A stretch of DNA of 64,000 nt from JAWRCU01 sp033542235. Its GTDB lineage: Bacteria; Pseudomonadota; Alphaproteobacteria; Rhizobiales; Rhizobiaceae. Made by a program: the position numbers and the translations under genes. This document shows, one piece after another, positions 14,535 to 22,757 of the stretch. Below the pieces are notes generated by a model. The model was not told the DNA's origin. It saw only the letters and a program-made list of their open reading frames with translations, and made no database searches. The stretch is from contig NZ_JAWRCU010000003.1 in assembly GCF_033542235.1 (NCBI RefSeq), positions 496,001 through 560,000 of the forward strand, in the 5' to 3' direction. The stretch's first letter is position 1. Each line of letters begins with the position of its first letter.

Positions 14535-16019
14535 TCAATACTGATCGGTGATGATCTTCACCTTCTGACCAGCCGACAGGCTGGCGCCGGGGGCGAGCTC
14601 GTTGAGGACACGGAACAGCTCGAGCTTCTTGTCGACGCCGCTCATCGCGGCCGCCACCGAGCCGACCGTCTGACCGGCCTGCACGGTCACGACCTTGATG
14701 CGCAGCGGTTTCAGCGCTGCCTTTTCAGCGGCGCTGAGCACCTTGAAGCTCGAGCCGACATATTGCGCGACATCGTCGAGCTGTGGGCTCTGCTGCGGAG
14801 CGGCAGTGAGCAGGCGATAGACTTGGCCGTCGGCACGGATCACCGTGATGTCGAAGCGCCAGCCACCGGCGGCAGCGCGCGCGATCGCCGCCTCGTTGCC
14901 ATTGATGGTCTCGGAGCGGACACTCGTCTCCTCCAGCCCTGCCACCCAGCCGCTTTTCACGTAATCGGTGAGCGAGATGTTCTTGTCTATTGCCACGCCG
15001 TCGAAGCGCACCGCGATGTCGCCCGGACCCGTCGCAGTGACCGCGGCAGCAGAATTGTCGATGACGAAACCTTGAGGAACCGAGAAGGAGACCCCGAGTC
15101 TGGGATGCAGGAAGGTCGTGCCGCGCACATAGCCCTCGTCCGGCGTGTCGCCGAACAGCATCCCGTCGACGCCGGCGAGGAAGGGCTCGCGATCGCGATT
15201 GCCGATGCCGGGAGCGCCAAACTGCCGGGCGTGCTGCATGGCCAAATCGATGCGTTGCGGGGCATTCGGGTGGCTCGCCAGGAAATCGAGGCTGGCATCC
15301 GAGGCGCCCGTGACGCTTCGCAGGTCGGCATAGGCCTGCATCGATTGCAGGAAGCGTGCCGCCGCGAACGGATCGTAGCCTGCGCTGCCGGCCGACTTGA
15401 TGCCGATGGCGTCGGCTTCCAGCTCCTGGTTGCGCGAGAATTGGGCAAGCCTGAGCTTGCCGCGGATCAGCGCGGCCTTCGCCGTCGGTGATTCACCCAG
15501 CACGTCGGAGACGACCTTGGTGGCCAGCGCTTCCTCGGCTTCCAGCTTCTGACGCTGCAGGCCGTGATTTGCCGTCACATGACCCATTTCATGCGCAATG
15601 ACGGCGGCAAGCTCGGACGAATCATTGGCAAGCGCGAGCAAGCCGCGCGTCACGTAGAGATAGCCCCCGGGCAAGGCGAAGGCGTTTACGTTGGGCGAGT
15701 TGAGAATCGTGATTCGGAAGGTCTGCGTCGGGTTGGACGAAACCAGCGTCAGGTTGCCGACGACCTTCGCAACCATACGCTCGAGCTTGGGGTCGGAATA
15801 TTCACCGCCATAGGTTGCAAGAATGCGCGGATGCTGGCCCTTGGCGAGCTCGACCAGCTTGTCGTTCTTGCTGACATTGTCGAAGGTGACCGGGTTGTTG
15901 GACGGTTGGAACGCCTGCTCGCGGACTTCGGTGCCTATGCCCAGTATCTGGCAGCCGGCGAGCAGCGCGGCGGTGCAGACCGCCACGGCAAAGCGCAAGC
16001 TCCACCGGGCCTGTGGCAT
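14535..16019 (-). CDS. M48 family zinc metalloprotease lipoprotein, BepA-like
   Basis: From the ATG at 16019 the protein is 494 aa. A lipoprotein signal ends in LLAGC (Cys23), which would tether it to the membrane in the periplasm. The M48 domain has HEMGH (143-147) and a downstream ELEADAIGI that supplies the third zinc ligand. The C-terminal half has no TPR repeats like those of E. coli BepA. It ends in a LysM-like module (VVTVQAGQTVGSVAAAM ... GQKVKIITDQY) that may bind peptidoglycan. Relatives degrade or help assemble outer-membrane proteins. A start at 16088 would add 23 residues before a normal lipoprotein signal, so it is not used. Confidence 0.9.
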   Translation of the reverse strand: MPQARWSLRFAVAVCTAALLAGCQILGIGTEVREQAFQPSNNPVTFDNVSKNDKLVELAKGQHPRILATYGGEYSDPKLERMVAKVVGNLTLVSSNPTQTFRITILNSPNVNAFALPGGYLYVTRGLLALANDSSELAAVIAHEMGHVTANHGLQRQKLEAEEALATKVVSDVLGESPTAKAALIRGKLRLAQFSRNQELEADAIGIKSAGSAGYDPFAAARFLQSMQAYADLRSVTGASDASLDFLASHPNAPQRIDLAMQHARQFGAPGIGNRDREPFLAGVDGMLFGDTPDEGYVRGTTFLHPRLGVSFSVPQGFVIDNSAAAVTATGPGDIAVRFDGVAIDKNISLTDYVKSGWVAGLEETSVRSETINGNEAAIARAAAGGWRFDITVIRADGQVYRLLTAAPQQSPQLDDVAQYVGSSFKVLSAAEKAALKPLRIKVVTVQAGQTVGSVAAAMSGVDKKLELFRVLNELAPGASLSAGQKVKIITDQY

Positions 16020-16207
16020 CAAATAGTCGAGGCGCGTCACGCGTGGCAGCAGAACGGCTTCCTTTCGCTTCTCAGGGACAACTCGCACCCCATCGCCATT
16101 GGCTCGTGCCGAACCAGCCCCGCTCTAGCAACACTCTCGCAATCGATACAACAACGCGAAGCAAACTTTCGCTTTCTGCGTGTAAATTATGTCTGCCTGG
16201 CGGCAAA

Positions 16208-16945
16208 CTATCGTGATTGCGCAGGCCGTTGTTCGGAACCGACATAGCGCCTGAATGCCTCCGGGCTCTTCTCGGCAAAGAAAAGATGCGCTTCGTCCTG
16301 AGCCGCGACAACCCCATTCTCGAGAAAAACGATTCTTTGCGCGGCACGCCGCGCGTCTTCGGGATGATGGGTGACGAGAAGGGTCGTCATCCCTCGCTCC
16401 TTTTGCACCGATATGGTGAGGTCGAGCATTTCGTCCCTGAGCGCAGGCCCGAGCGATGCAAAGGGCTCGTCGAGCAGCAGCACCGGCCGGTTGCGCACCA
16501 GTGCACGGGCGAGCGCGACCCGCTGGCGCTCCCCGCCCGACAGCTCGCGCGGCAGCCGCTTCTCCTTGCCGGCGAGCCCGGTGCGGGCGAGTGCGTCCGC
16601 AATCTTCTCGCGATCCGCGACAGTGAGCCTGAGGGCCGGCGAGATGCCCAACCCGACATTGGCGGCAACATCGAGATGGGCAAAGAGATTGTTCTCCTGG
16701 AAAATCATTGAGACCGCCCGCGCCGACGGCGGCAGCATCGTTACATCGTCGTCGCCGATCAAAATGCGGCCGCGCCGCGGCGTCTCGAATCCGGCGACGA
16801 GGTTGAGCAGCGTCGATTTGCCCGAGCCGCTCGGTCCCAGGACCGCGGTGATCGTGGTCTCAGGGAATGCCACGTCGAAGCTGAAAGCCTGTTCGCCATA
16901 GCTGAAGGAGACGTCCTCGAGCCGCACCGCTACCCCTTCGCTCAT
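16208..16945 (-). CDS. thiQ: Thiamine ABC transporter ATP-binding protein
   Basis: The 245-aa ABC ATPase has Walker A GPSGSGKST, signature LSGGERQRVALARAL, Walker B LLLDEPFASLGP and the H-loop THHPEDA. It should power thiamine or thiamine pyrophosphate uptake with ThiP and ThiB. The start MSEGVAVRLEDVSF overlaps the thiP stop by 4 nt (ATGA), which signals translational coupling. Frames extending upstream read into thiP and are not real. It is the last gene of the riboswitch-controlled thiBPQ operon. Confidence 0.94.
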   Translation of the reverse strand: MSEGVAVRLEDVSFSYGEQAFSFDVAFPETTITAVLGPSGSGKSTLLNLVAGFETPRRGRILIGDDDVTMLPPSARAVSMIFQENNLFAHLDVAANVGLGISPALRLTVADREKIADALARTGLAGKEKRLPRELSGGERQRVALARALVRNRPVLLLDEPFASLGPALRDEMLDLTISVQKERGMTTLLVTHHPEDARRAAQRIVFLENGVVAAQDEAHLFFAEKSPEAFRRYVGSEQRPAQSR

Positions 16946-18558
16946 GCCCGCTCCTTGCCGAAATGATCCGCCGCCGCCATCAGCGAAAGACATGCCAGCG
17001 CGATGATCAGCGCCAGGCCCGCCGCATCGGCGGTGCGATAGCTGCCCATCCGTTCGAGGAGAAGGAAGGGCAGCGTCTTTACGGCATCGCTGCCGAACAA
17101 CGCAATGACGCCGAGGTCGCCGAGCGAGAGCGCCATTGCGAAGGCGAAGCCGGTGAGCAACGGCCGGCGGATCGACGGCCAATCGACGAGCCGATAACGA
17201 TCCCACCCAGAGATGCCGAGCGAGGCCGCAAGGCGATCGTGACGTTCCGCCGCGGCGTCGTGGGCTGGGCGGATCGCCCGCACGACAAAGGGCATCGCCA
17301 TTACGGCGTTCACTGCGATCACCATGAAGGGGGCGATAAGGAAGACGTCGCCGATATGGCGGACGAGCACGAACCAACCCGCGCCGATGACGATCGGCGG
17401 CACGACCAGCACGAAGCCGGCGCCCGCGTCCACGGCGTGCTCGAGCAATGAACGCCGCTTGCCGCGCCGTCTGCCTTCAAGCGCACGCCGAGCGCCGACC
17501 AGCGCCAGCGACATGAGCGTAGCGATCAGGCCAGAGAGGATGGCGAATGTCAGGCTGGTGATGCAGGCACGCTGGAGCGATGCTTCGCCGGCGAGCCGGG
17601 CAAGGTCGGCGGCAAGGCCGGACACCAGGATAGCCGCAAGGGGACCTATCACGAAGGCTGTCGCCACCAGTATCAGCACAGCATTCGCCAGCATCTCGGC
17701 CGGCGAGACCGACACGTATCGGCGCGGCGAAACACCGGGATTGGCTTCGCGCGCCGGATCGCGGCCGAGCCGCGTGAGCAGCCATACCGTCGCCAGGGTG
17801 AGCAGGATCTGTCCGAGCGTGAGCGCCACCGCGCGTGCAGGATCGAAGTCGAAGCGCAGCGCCTGATAGATTGCCACCTCCAGGGTCGTCGCCGCCGGGC
17901 CGCCGCCGAGGGTGAGCACGATGGTGAAGGATGTGACGCAGAGCATGAAGACGAGCCCGGCGACGCCCGGCAAGCCTGCCCTGACGGCAGGCCATTCGAT
18001 CAGCCGGAAAGACGGCCCGGCGCCCATGCCGAGCTGGCTCGCCAGCCGCCATTGATCGGCCGGCACCGCGTCGAGCGCTTCCAGCAGGAAGCGCGTGGCC
18101 AGCGGCAGGTTGAAGAATACATGCGCGACGAGAATGCCGGAAAGGCCGTAAATTCCCGGCCAATCGCCTCCCGAGAACGCCGAAAGCACGCCCGCAAAAA
18201 ATCCCGCCCGCCCGAACAGCGACAGAACACCTAGCGCGGCGACGATCGCCGGCAAGGCAAGTGGCAGCGCGAAGAGCCGCAGGATCAGCCCCCGCCCGGG
18301 GAATGCGGGATGCCGCGACAGGGCCCGCGCGATCAAGATCGCCGGACCTACCGACAGCAATGTGGAGAGCGCCGCCTGCCAGAGCGTGAAGATCGCCACG
18401 CGGACGAAATAGGAATCGAGGGCGTCGAAAGCGGCAGGAAGGTCGGATGCACCTTCGATGAGAAGGCCGAGCAAGGCGCCGCCGATGAGGATGGCGATTG
18501 CCGCGAGGGCCGCAACGCCGGCGAGGATGCGGGGCTCGGGGCGATTAGCGGGGCGCAT
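16942..18558 (-). CDS. thiP: Thiamine ABC transporter permease
   Basis: The 538-aa inner-membrane protein is a fused double permease of about 12 membrane segments. One permease half is in the N-terminal 260 residues and the second in the rest. Each half has an EAA-type loop (for example ASQLGMGAGPSFRLIEWPAV and AASLGISGWDRYRLVDWPSI) that contacts ThiQ. The layout fits ThiP, which forms the thiamine channel with two ThiQ subunits. The start at 18558 is 265 bp after the thiB stop, and that gap is filled by a large inverted repeat. The thiQ start overlaps its stop codon. Confidence 0.92.
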   Translation of the reverse strand: MRPANRPEPRILAGVAALAAIAILIGGALLGLLIEGASDLPAAFDALDSYFVRVAIFTLWQAALSTLLSVGPAILIARALSRHPAFPGRGLILRLFALPLALPAIVAALGVLSLFGRAGFFAGVLSAFSGGDWPGIYGLSGILVAHVFFNLPLATRFLLEALDAVPADQWRLASQLGMGAGPSFRLIEWPAVRAGLPGVAGLVFMLCVTSFTIVLTLGGGPAATTLEVAIYQALRFDFDPARAVALTLGQILLTLATVWLLTRLGRDPAREANPGVSPRRYVSVSPAEMLANAVLILVATAFVIGPLAAILVSGLAADLARLAGEASLQRACITSLTFAILSGLIATLMSLALVGARRALEGRRRGKRRSLLEHAVDAGAGFVLVVPPIVIGAGWFVLVRHIGDVFLIAPFMVIAVNAVMAMPFVVRAIRPAHDAAAERHDRLAASLGISGWDRYRLVDWPSIRRPLLTGFAFAMALSLGDLGVIALFGSDAVKTLPFLLLERMGSYRTADAAGLALIIALACLSLMAAADHFGKERA

Positions 18559-18624
18559 CGGGGATGCCGCAGAGGATGAAGGATGTGGAGAGCGCGAAAC
18601 CTACGCCGGTTGGTGCCCTACGTT

Positions 18625-18780
18625 GCCCCCCTCTGTCCTGCCGGACATCTCCCCCACAAGGGGGGAGATTGGCTGTCATCAAGGGTTTCGCCAATCTCCA
18701 ACGTCGCCGATTGGCGAAACCAAATCGGCCGTCCAATCTCCCCCCTTGTGGGGGAGATGTCCGGCAGGACAGAGGGGGGC
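18625..18780. repeat. Perfect 48-bp inverted repeat with nested 13-bp dyad
   Basis: The arms 18625-18672 and 18733-18780 are exact reverse complements (GCCCCCCTCTGTCCTGCCGG at the outer end). The 60-nt loop contains a second perfect dyad, GGTTTCGCCAATC/GATTGGCGAAACC (18684-18696 with 18709-18721). It sits between thiB and thiP, inside one operon. It resembles a miniature inverted-repeat element; no target duplication was identified. Partial copies of the outer end occur at 24486-24510 and near 56651. Confidence 0.9.
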
Positions 18781-18823
18781 GCGACAGGGCGCGGACCATG
18801 CAAGGATCGCCTCTATCGGCCCG

Positions 18824-19819
18824 TCACTCCCCCATCGCCTTCAGCCACTCCTCCACCCACGCCTTGCGATTGGCCGCGACCTCTTCCGGGCTGAAGATCA
18901 GCGTCTTTGCAGGCTTCACGAGCTTGTCGAAAGCCGGGTTGAGCGGCTTGTCCGTCCTGGCGGCCGGGAACATCCAGTTGGTCTCCGGAATCACGTCCTG
19001 GAAGGCAGGCTTGGTCATGAAGGCCAGGAACTTCTGCGCAAGCGGGTTTCTTGCGCCATTCACGGTCTGTGCGGCGACTTCGATCTGCAGATAATGGCCT
19101 TCGGCAAAGGGTGCCGCCTGGTAGCGTTCCGTGTTCTCGGCGATCATGTGGTAGGCGGGCGAGGTCGTGTAGGAGAGCACCATCTGCGCCTCGCCCTTGG
19201 TGAACAGGCCATAGGCCTCGCTCCAGCCCGGCGTGACGGTGAGCACGCGCTTCTTCAGCTTGCCCCAGGCCTCGGCCGCTTTGTCGCCGTAGACGGCCTT
19301 CATCCAGAGCACCAAGCCGAGACCCGGTGTCGAGGTGCGCGGATCCTGGATGGCGATCTTGACGTTCGGGTCGCCGTCGACCAGCTCGGCGAGGCTCTTC
19401 GGCGGCGTAGACACCTTCTCGGTGTCGTAGATCACCGCGAAATAGCCGTAGTCGAAGGGAACGAAGGTGTCGTCTTTCCACCCGCCCGGCACGGTGAGCG
19501 CCGATTCGTCGACGCCGGCCGGCGCGAACAGCCCGGTCGCCTTCGCTTCGGCAGTGAGGTTCGTGTCGAGGCCGAGCACGATATCCGCCTTGGTCGATGC
19601 GCCTTCGAGTTTGACGCGATTGAGCAACGCGACGCCGTCGGCCACCGACACGAATTTGAAGTCGCAGCCGCATTCTGCCTCGAAGGCCTTCTCGACCTGC
19701 GGCCCGGGGCCCCATTCCGCGGTGAAGCTCTCATAGGTATAGACGGTGAGCGTATCTGCACGCGCGGCCGCAGCCGGCGCAACAAAGATCGCGAGCAGAG
19801 AGAGAAGCAATTTGCGCAT
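18824..19819 (-). CDS. thiB: Thiamine ABC transporter substrate-binding protein
   Basis: The 331-aa periplasmic binding protein has a signal peptide of about 21 residues (MRKLLLSLLAIFVAPAAAARA). The mature part begins DTLTVYTYESFTAEWGPGPQ, the typical ThiB opening, and includes ADIVLGLDTNLT, VPFDYGYFAVIYD and TTSPAYH. It should deliver thiamine to ThiP/ThiQ. It is the first gene after a TPP riboswitch and so sets riboswitch control for the operon. The long inverted repeat that follows may lower expression of thiPQ relative to thiB. Confidence 0.94.
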   Translation of the reverse strand: MRKLLLSLLAIFVAPAAAARADTLTVYTYESFTAEWGPGPQVEKAFEAECGCDFKFVSVADGVALLNRVKLEGASTKADIVLGLDTNLTAEAKATGLFAPAGVDESALTVPGGWKDDTFVPFDYGYFAVIYDTEKVSTPPKSLAELVDGDPNVKIAIQDPRTSTPGLGLVLWMKAVYGDKAAEAWGKLKKRVLTVTPGWSEAYGLFTKGEAQMVLSYTTSPAYHMIAENTERYQAAPFAEGHYLQIEVAAQTVNGARNPLAQKFLAFMTKPAFQDVIPETNWMFPAARTDKPLNPAFDKLVKPAKTLIFSPEEVAANRKAWVEEWLKAMGE

Positions 19820-19875
19820 CGGCGCCTCCTTGTGTCGGTTGCAAGGGAATTGAGGCGCTGTCAGCGAGCGTCTAA

Positions 19876-19972
19876 TCCCTCCGCCGGTATGAGCCGGATC
19901 AGGTTCAGCGGGTTGGCCGGGTTCCCCCAATACTGCCTCTCAGCCGGCGCGGATCTCGCGACGGCACCCCGT
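19876..19972 (-). promoter_or_regulatory. TPP riboswitch (THI element) controlling thiBPQ
   Basis: Read on the minus strand, the sequence has GGGGTGC ... GGCTGAGA ... ACCC ... GAACCTGATC ... ATACCGGCGGAGGGA, the conserved core of the thiamine pyrophosphate aptamer in the right order and spacing. It lies about 55 nt before the thiB ATG. In this class TPP binding usually hides the ribosome binding site or triggers termination, so thiamine uptake is switched off when TPP is plentiful. No clear terminator T-run follows, which suggests translational control. Confidence 0.95.
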
Positions 19973-20082
19973 TAGAGCGCGGGTAGATTTAGATCGGAGC
20001 CGGCGAACAAGCAAGCCGGCTGGCAAGTAGAGGTCGCTCCCGGCTTTCGCTTGGCTGTGGCAGCGTGCTAGAGGCCGCCGCT

Positions 20083-20727
20083 ATGAGCCGCTTTCTGATC
20101 CTGCTCGGCGGAGATCTCGTCCGCACCCCGCGCCTCGATGGGCAGATTGCCGGCGCGCGCGTCGTCGCAGCCGATAGCGGGATGCGCCATGCCGGGGCGC
20201 TCGACGTCGTGCCGGAGCTGTGGAGCGGCGATTTCGACTCGGTGCCGGACGGGCTGGCCGCGGCCTGGGCAGAGGTGCCGCGCGAGACCTTCCCGGCCGA
20301 GAAGGACAGGACCGACGGCGAGCTCGCCGTCGAGGCTGCCATGGCAAGGGGCGCGACCTCCTTCGTGCTTGCCGGCGCCTTCGGCGGCCCGCGCGCCGAC
20401 CATGCATATCTGCATCTGGCGCTGGCGCTGAAGCTCGCCGAGCAAGGTTTCCCGACGATTCTCACCGACGGCAGGCAGGAGGGACGGCCGCTGCTCACTG
20501 GCGCTACGGAGTTCGACTACTCACCCGGAACGCTGTTCAGCATCATCGGCTTTTCGGACCTCTCCGGCCTGTCGGTGGCCGGTGCCCGCTGGCCGCTTGA
20601 CCGCATCGCAATGCCGTTCGGCTCGTCCCTCACGATCTCGAACGAGGTCACCGGCAAGCTCGGCATCGAGCTGCAAGGCGGCCGGGCGATGCTTATTGCG
20701 CATCCATTTCCGGGCACCACATTCTGA
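20083..20727 (+). CDS. thiN: Thiamine pyrophosphokinase
   Basis: The 214-aa enzyme transfers pyrophosphate from ATP to thiamine to make TPP. Typical motifs are VVAADSGMRHA, the metal-binding WSGDFDSVPDGL, EKDRTDGELAVEAA and AFGGPRADHAYLHL. The C-terminal domain holds SLTISNEVTG, part of the thiamine site. The ATG at 20083 is preferred over a GTG at 20065. It is transcribed away from the riboswitch-controlled thiBPQ operon, so uptake and activation of thiamine lie side by side. An ABC-F gene starts 2 bp after its stop. Confidence 0.9.
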   Translation: MSRFLILLGGDLVRTPRLDGQIAGARVVAADSGMRHAGALDVVPELWSGDFDSVPDGLAAAWAEVPRETFPAEKDRTDGELAVEAAMARGATSFVLAGAFGGPRADHAYLHLALALKLAEQGFPTILTDGRQEGRPLLTGATEFDYSPGTLFSIIGFSDLSGLSVAGARWPLDRIAMPFGSSLTISNEVTGKLGIELQGGRAMLIAHPFPGTTF

Positions 20728-20729
20728 TC

Positions 20730-22547
20730 ATGGCTCCACCGCTCCTGAAGCTCGACAATATCGGCCTCACCTTCGGCGGCGCGCCATTGCTTGACGGTGC
20801 ATCGCTGCAGGTTGAGCCTCGCGACCGCATAGCGCTCGTCGGCCGCAACGGCTCCGGCAAATCGACGCTGCTCAAGATCGCTGCCGGCCTCGTCGAGCCG
20901 CAGGAGGGCGAGGTGTTCCGCCATCCCTCGGTGACCGTGCGCTACTTGCCGCAGGAGCCGGACTTCGAAGGATTTGCGACTGTCCGCGCCTATGTCGAGG
21001 CCGGCCTCGGCCCTTCCGACGATCCGCACCGCGCGACCTATCTGCTCGACCATGTCGGTCTGACCGGCGATGAGAACCCGGCAACGCTCTCGGGGGGCGA
21101 AGCGCGGCGCGCCGCGCTTGCGCGCGTGCTGGCACCCCAGCCGGATATCTTGCTGCTCGACGAACCGACCAACCATCTTGACCTTTCGACCATCGAATGG
21201 CTGGAGGACGAGCTCAATCGCTCTTCGTCGGCGCTGATCCTGATCTCGCACGACCGACGCTTCCTGGAACGGGTATCGCGCGCGACCATCTGGCTCGACC
21301 GCGGGCAGACGCGGCGGCTCGACAAGGGTTTTGCCCATTTCGAAGCCTGGCGCGACGCCATGCTGGAGGAGGAAGAACGCGAGCTGCACAAGCTCGGCCG
21401 CCAGATCGTGCGCGAGGAGCATTGGCTGCGCTACGGCGTGACGGCCCGCCGCAAGCGCAACATGCGCCGGCTCGGCGACCTCCAGGCGATGCGCCAGCGC
21501 TTCCATAGCCATCGCGGCACGGAGGGTGTGGTTGCAATGGCAGCCAGCGAAGCCCCAGAATCCGGCAAGCTCGTCATCGAGGCGAAGAATGTCTCGAAAT
21601 CCTATGGCGAGCTCACCGTGGTCGAGGACTTCTCGACCCGCATTCAGCGCGGCGACCGCATTGGCCTTGTCGGACCGAACGGCGCCGGCAAGACGACGCT
21701 CCTGAAGCTGCTCACCGGTGCGCTTCAGCCGGACGAAGGCACGATCAGGCTCGGCACCAATCTCGAAATCGCGACGCTCGACCAGAAGCGCCGCTTCGAT
21801 CCCGACGAAACGCTGGCGCATTTCCTGACCGACGGTCGTGGAGAGACAGTCGTCGTCAACGGCGAGGAGCGTCACGTCGTCTCCTATATGAAGGACTTCC
21901 TGTTCAAGCCGGAACAGGCGCGCACGCCGGTGCGCGAACTGTCGGGCGGCGAGCGGGCACGGCTCATCCTGGCGCGCGTGCTGTCCAGGCCTGCGAACCT
22001 TCTGGTGCTCGACGAGCCGACCAACGACCTCGACATGGAAACGCTCGACCTCTTGCAGGAGCTGGTCGCGGGCTTTCCCGGCACCGTGCTGCTCGTCAGC
22101 CACGACCGCGACTTTCTCGACCGGACGGTAACCAGCGTGCTTGCGCCCGACGGCGGCGGGCGCTGGATCGAATATGCCGGCGGCTATTCCGACATGCTGG
22201 CCCAGCGCGGCGGTGCACGGCTCGACGAGCGCAAGGTGCGGGCGCGGGCGGCCCAGCCCTCCGATGCTGCCGTAAAGCCAGCGGCGGCGGAACCATCGCG
22301 CGCGACGGCGAAGAAGCTCTCCTACAAGCAGAAATTCGCGCTGGAATCTCTGCCGAAGAAGATGGAGGAGGCAGCCGATCGCATCGCCGCCCTCGAAAAG
22401 AAGCTCACGGATCCGGCCCTCTTCTCCAGGGATGCCGCCGCCTTCAACAAGACGGCAACTGAGCTGGAGAAGGAGCGCGCCGCACTCGCCGCCATGGAGG
22501 AAGAATGGCTGGAGCTCGAGATGCTGCGCGAGGAAATCGAGGGGTGA
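20730..22547 (+). CDS. ABC-F family ATPase, Uup-like
   Basis: The 605-aa cytoplasmic protein has two ABC domains without membrane segments. The first has VGRNGSGKST, LSGGEARRAALARVL and LLLDEPTNHLD. The second has VGPNGAGKTT, LSGGERARLILARVL and LVLDEPTNDLD. The linker between them is rich in Glu and Arg (EEEERELHKLGRQIVREE), and a C-terminal coiled coil (EEAADRIAALEKKL, then ELEKERAALAAMEEE) is typical of Uup. ABC-F proteins act on the ribosome or, for Uup, bind branched DNA. It starts 2 bp after thiN and probably shares its transcript. Confidence 0.92.
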   Translation: MAPPLLKLDNIGLTFGGAPLLDGASLQVEPRDRIALVGRNGSGKSTLLKIAAGLVEPQEGEVFRHPSVTVRYLPQEPDFEGFATVRAYVEAGLGPSDDPHRATYLLDHVGLTGDENPATLSGGEARRAALARVLAPQPDILLLDEPTNHLDLSTIEWLEDELNRSSSALILISHDRRFLERVSRATIWLDRGQTRRLDKGFAHFEAWRDAMLEEEERELHKLGRQIVREEHWLRYGVTARRKRNMRRLGDLQAMRQRFHSHRGTEGVVAMAASEAPESGKLVIEAKNVSKSYGELTVVEDFSTRIQRGDRIGLVGPNGAGKTTLLKLLTGALQPDEGTIRLGTNLEIATLDQKRRFDPDETLAHFLTDGRGETVVVNGEERHVVSYMKDFLFKPEQARTPVRELSGGERARLILARVLSRPANLLVLDEPTNDLDMETLDLLQELVAGFPGTVLLVSHDRDFLDRTVTSVLAPDGGGRWIEYAGGYSDMLAQRGGARLDERKVRARAAQPSDAAVKPAAAEPSRATAKKLSYKQKFALESLPKKMEEAADRIAALEKKLTDPALFSRDAAAFNKTATELEKERAALAAMEEEWLELEMLREEIEG

Positions 22548-22599
22548 TTTCGGTTCGGGACGTGCTGCTGTTACGGCGTTCCGCAACTCGCTTGACGCT

Positions 22600-22727
22600 G
22601 GCGCTGCCCCTCACCCTTACCCTCTCCCCGTAAGGACGGGGAGAGGGGGGCGGCAACGTCTCAGAATCCCCTCTCCCCGTTTTCCACGGTTTTCCACGGG
22701 GAGAGGGTGAGGGTGAGGGGCGGCGCC
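22600..22727. repeat. Composite palindromic repeat between convergent genes
   Basis: Outer arms of 30 bp (22600-22629 and 22698-22727) are reverse complements with two mismatches and read GGCGCTGCCCCTCACCCTTA at the left end. Inside, CCCTCTCCCCGT/ACGGGGAGAGGG forms one hairpin around 22619-22646. CCCTCTCCCCG also pairs with CGGGGAGAGGG across two tandem GTTTTCCACG units. It lies between the ABC-F and phoD genes and could stop transcription from both sides. Confidence 0.8.
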
Positions 22728-22757
22728 AACCCAAGAGCAGAACGCGCCAGCCAACCC

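Noticed and set aside
16946..17377. 144-residue N-terminal extension of ThiQ
   Set aside because: It is out-of-frame reading of thiP. A normal ThiQ start overlaps the thiP stop codon.
20517..22586. 689-codon open frame antisense to the ABC-F gene
   Set aside because: The plus strand encodes both ABC domains with all motifs. The antisense product is compositionally odd (rich in Arg, His, Glu, Val) and matches nothing.
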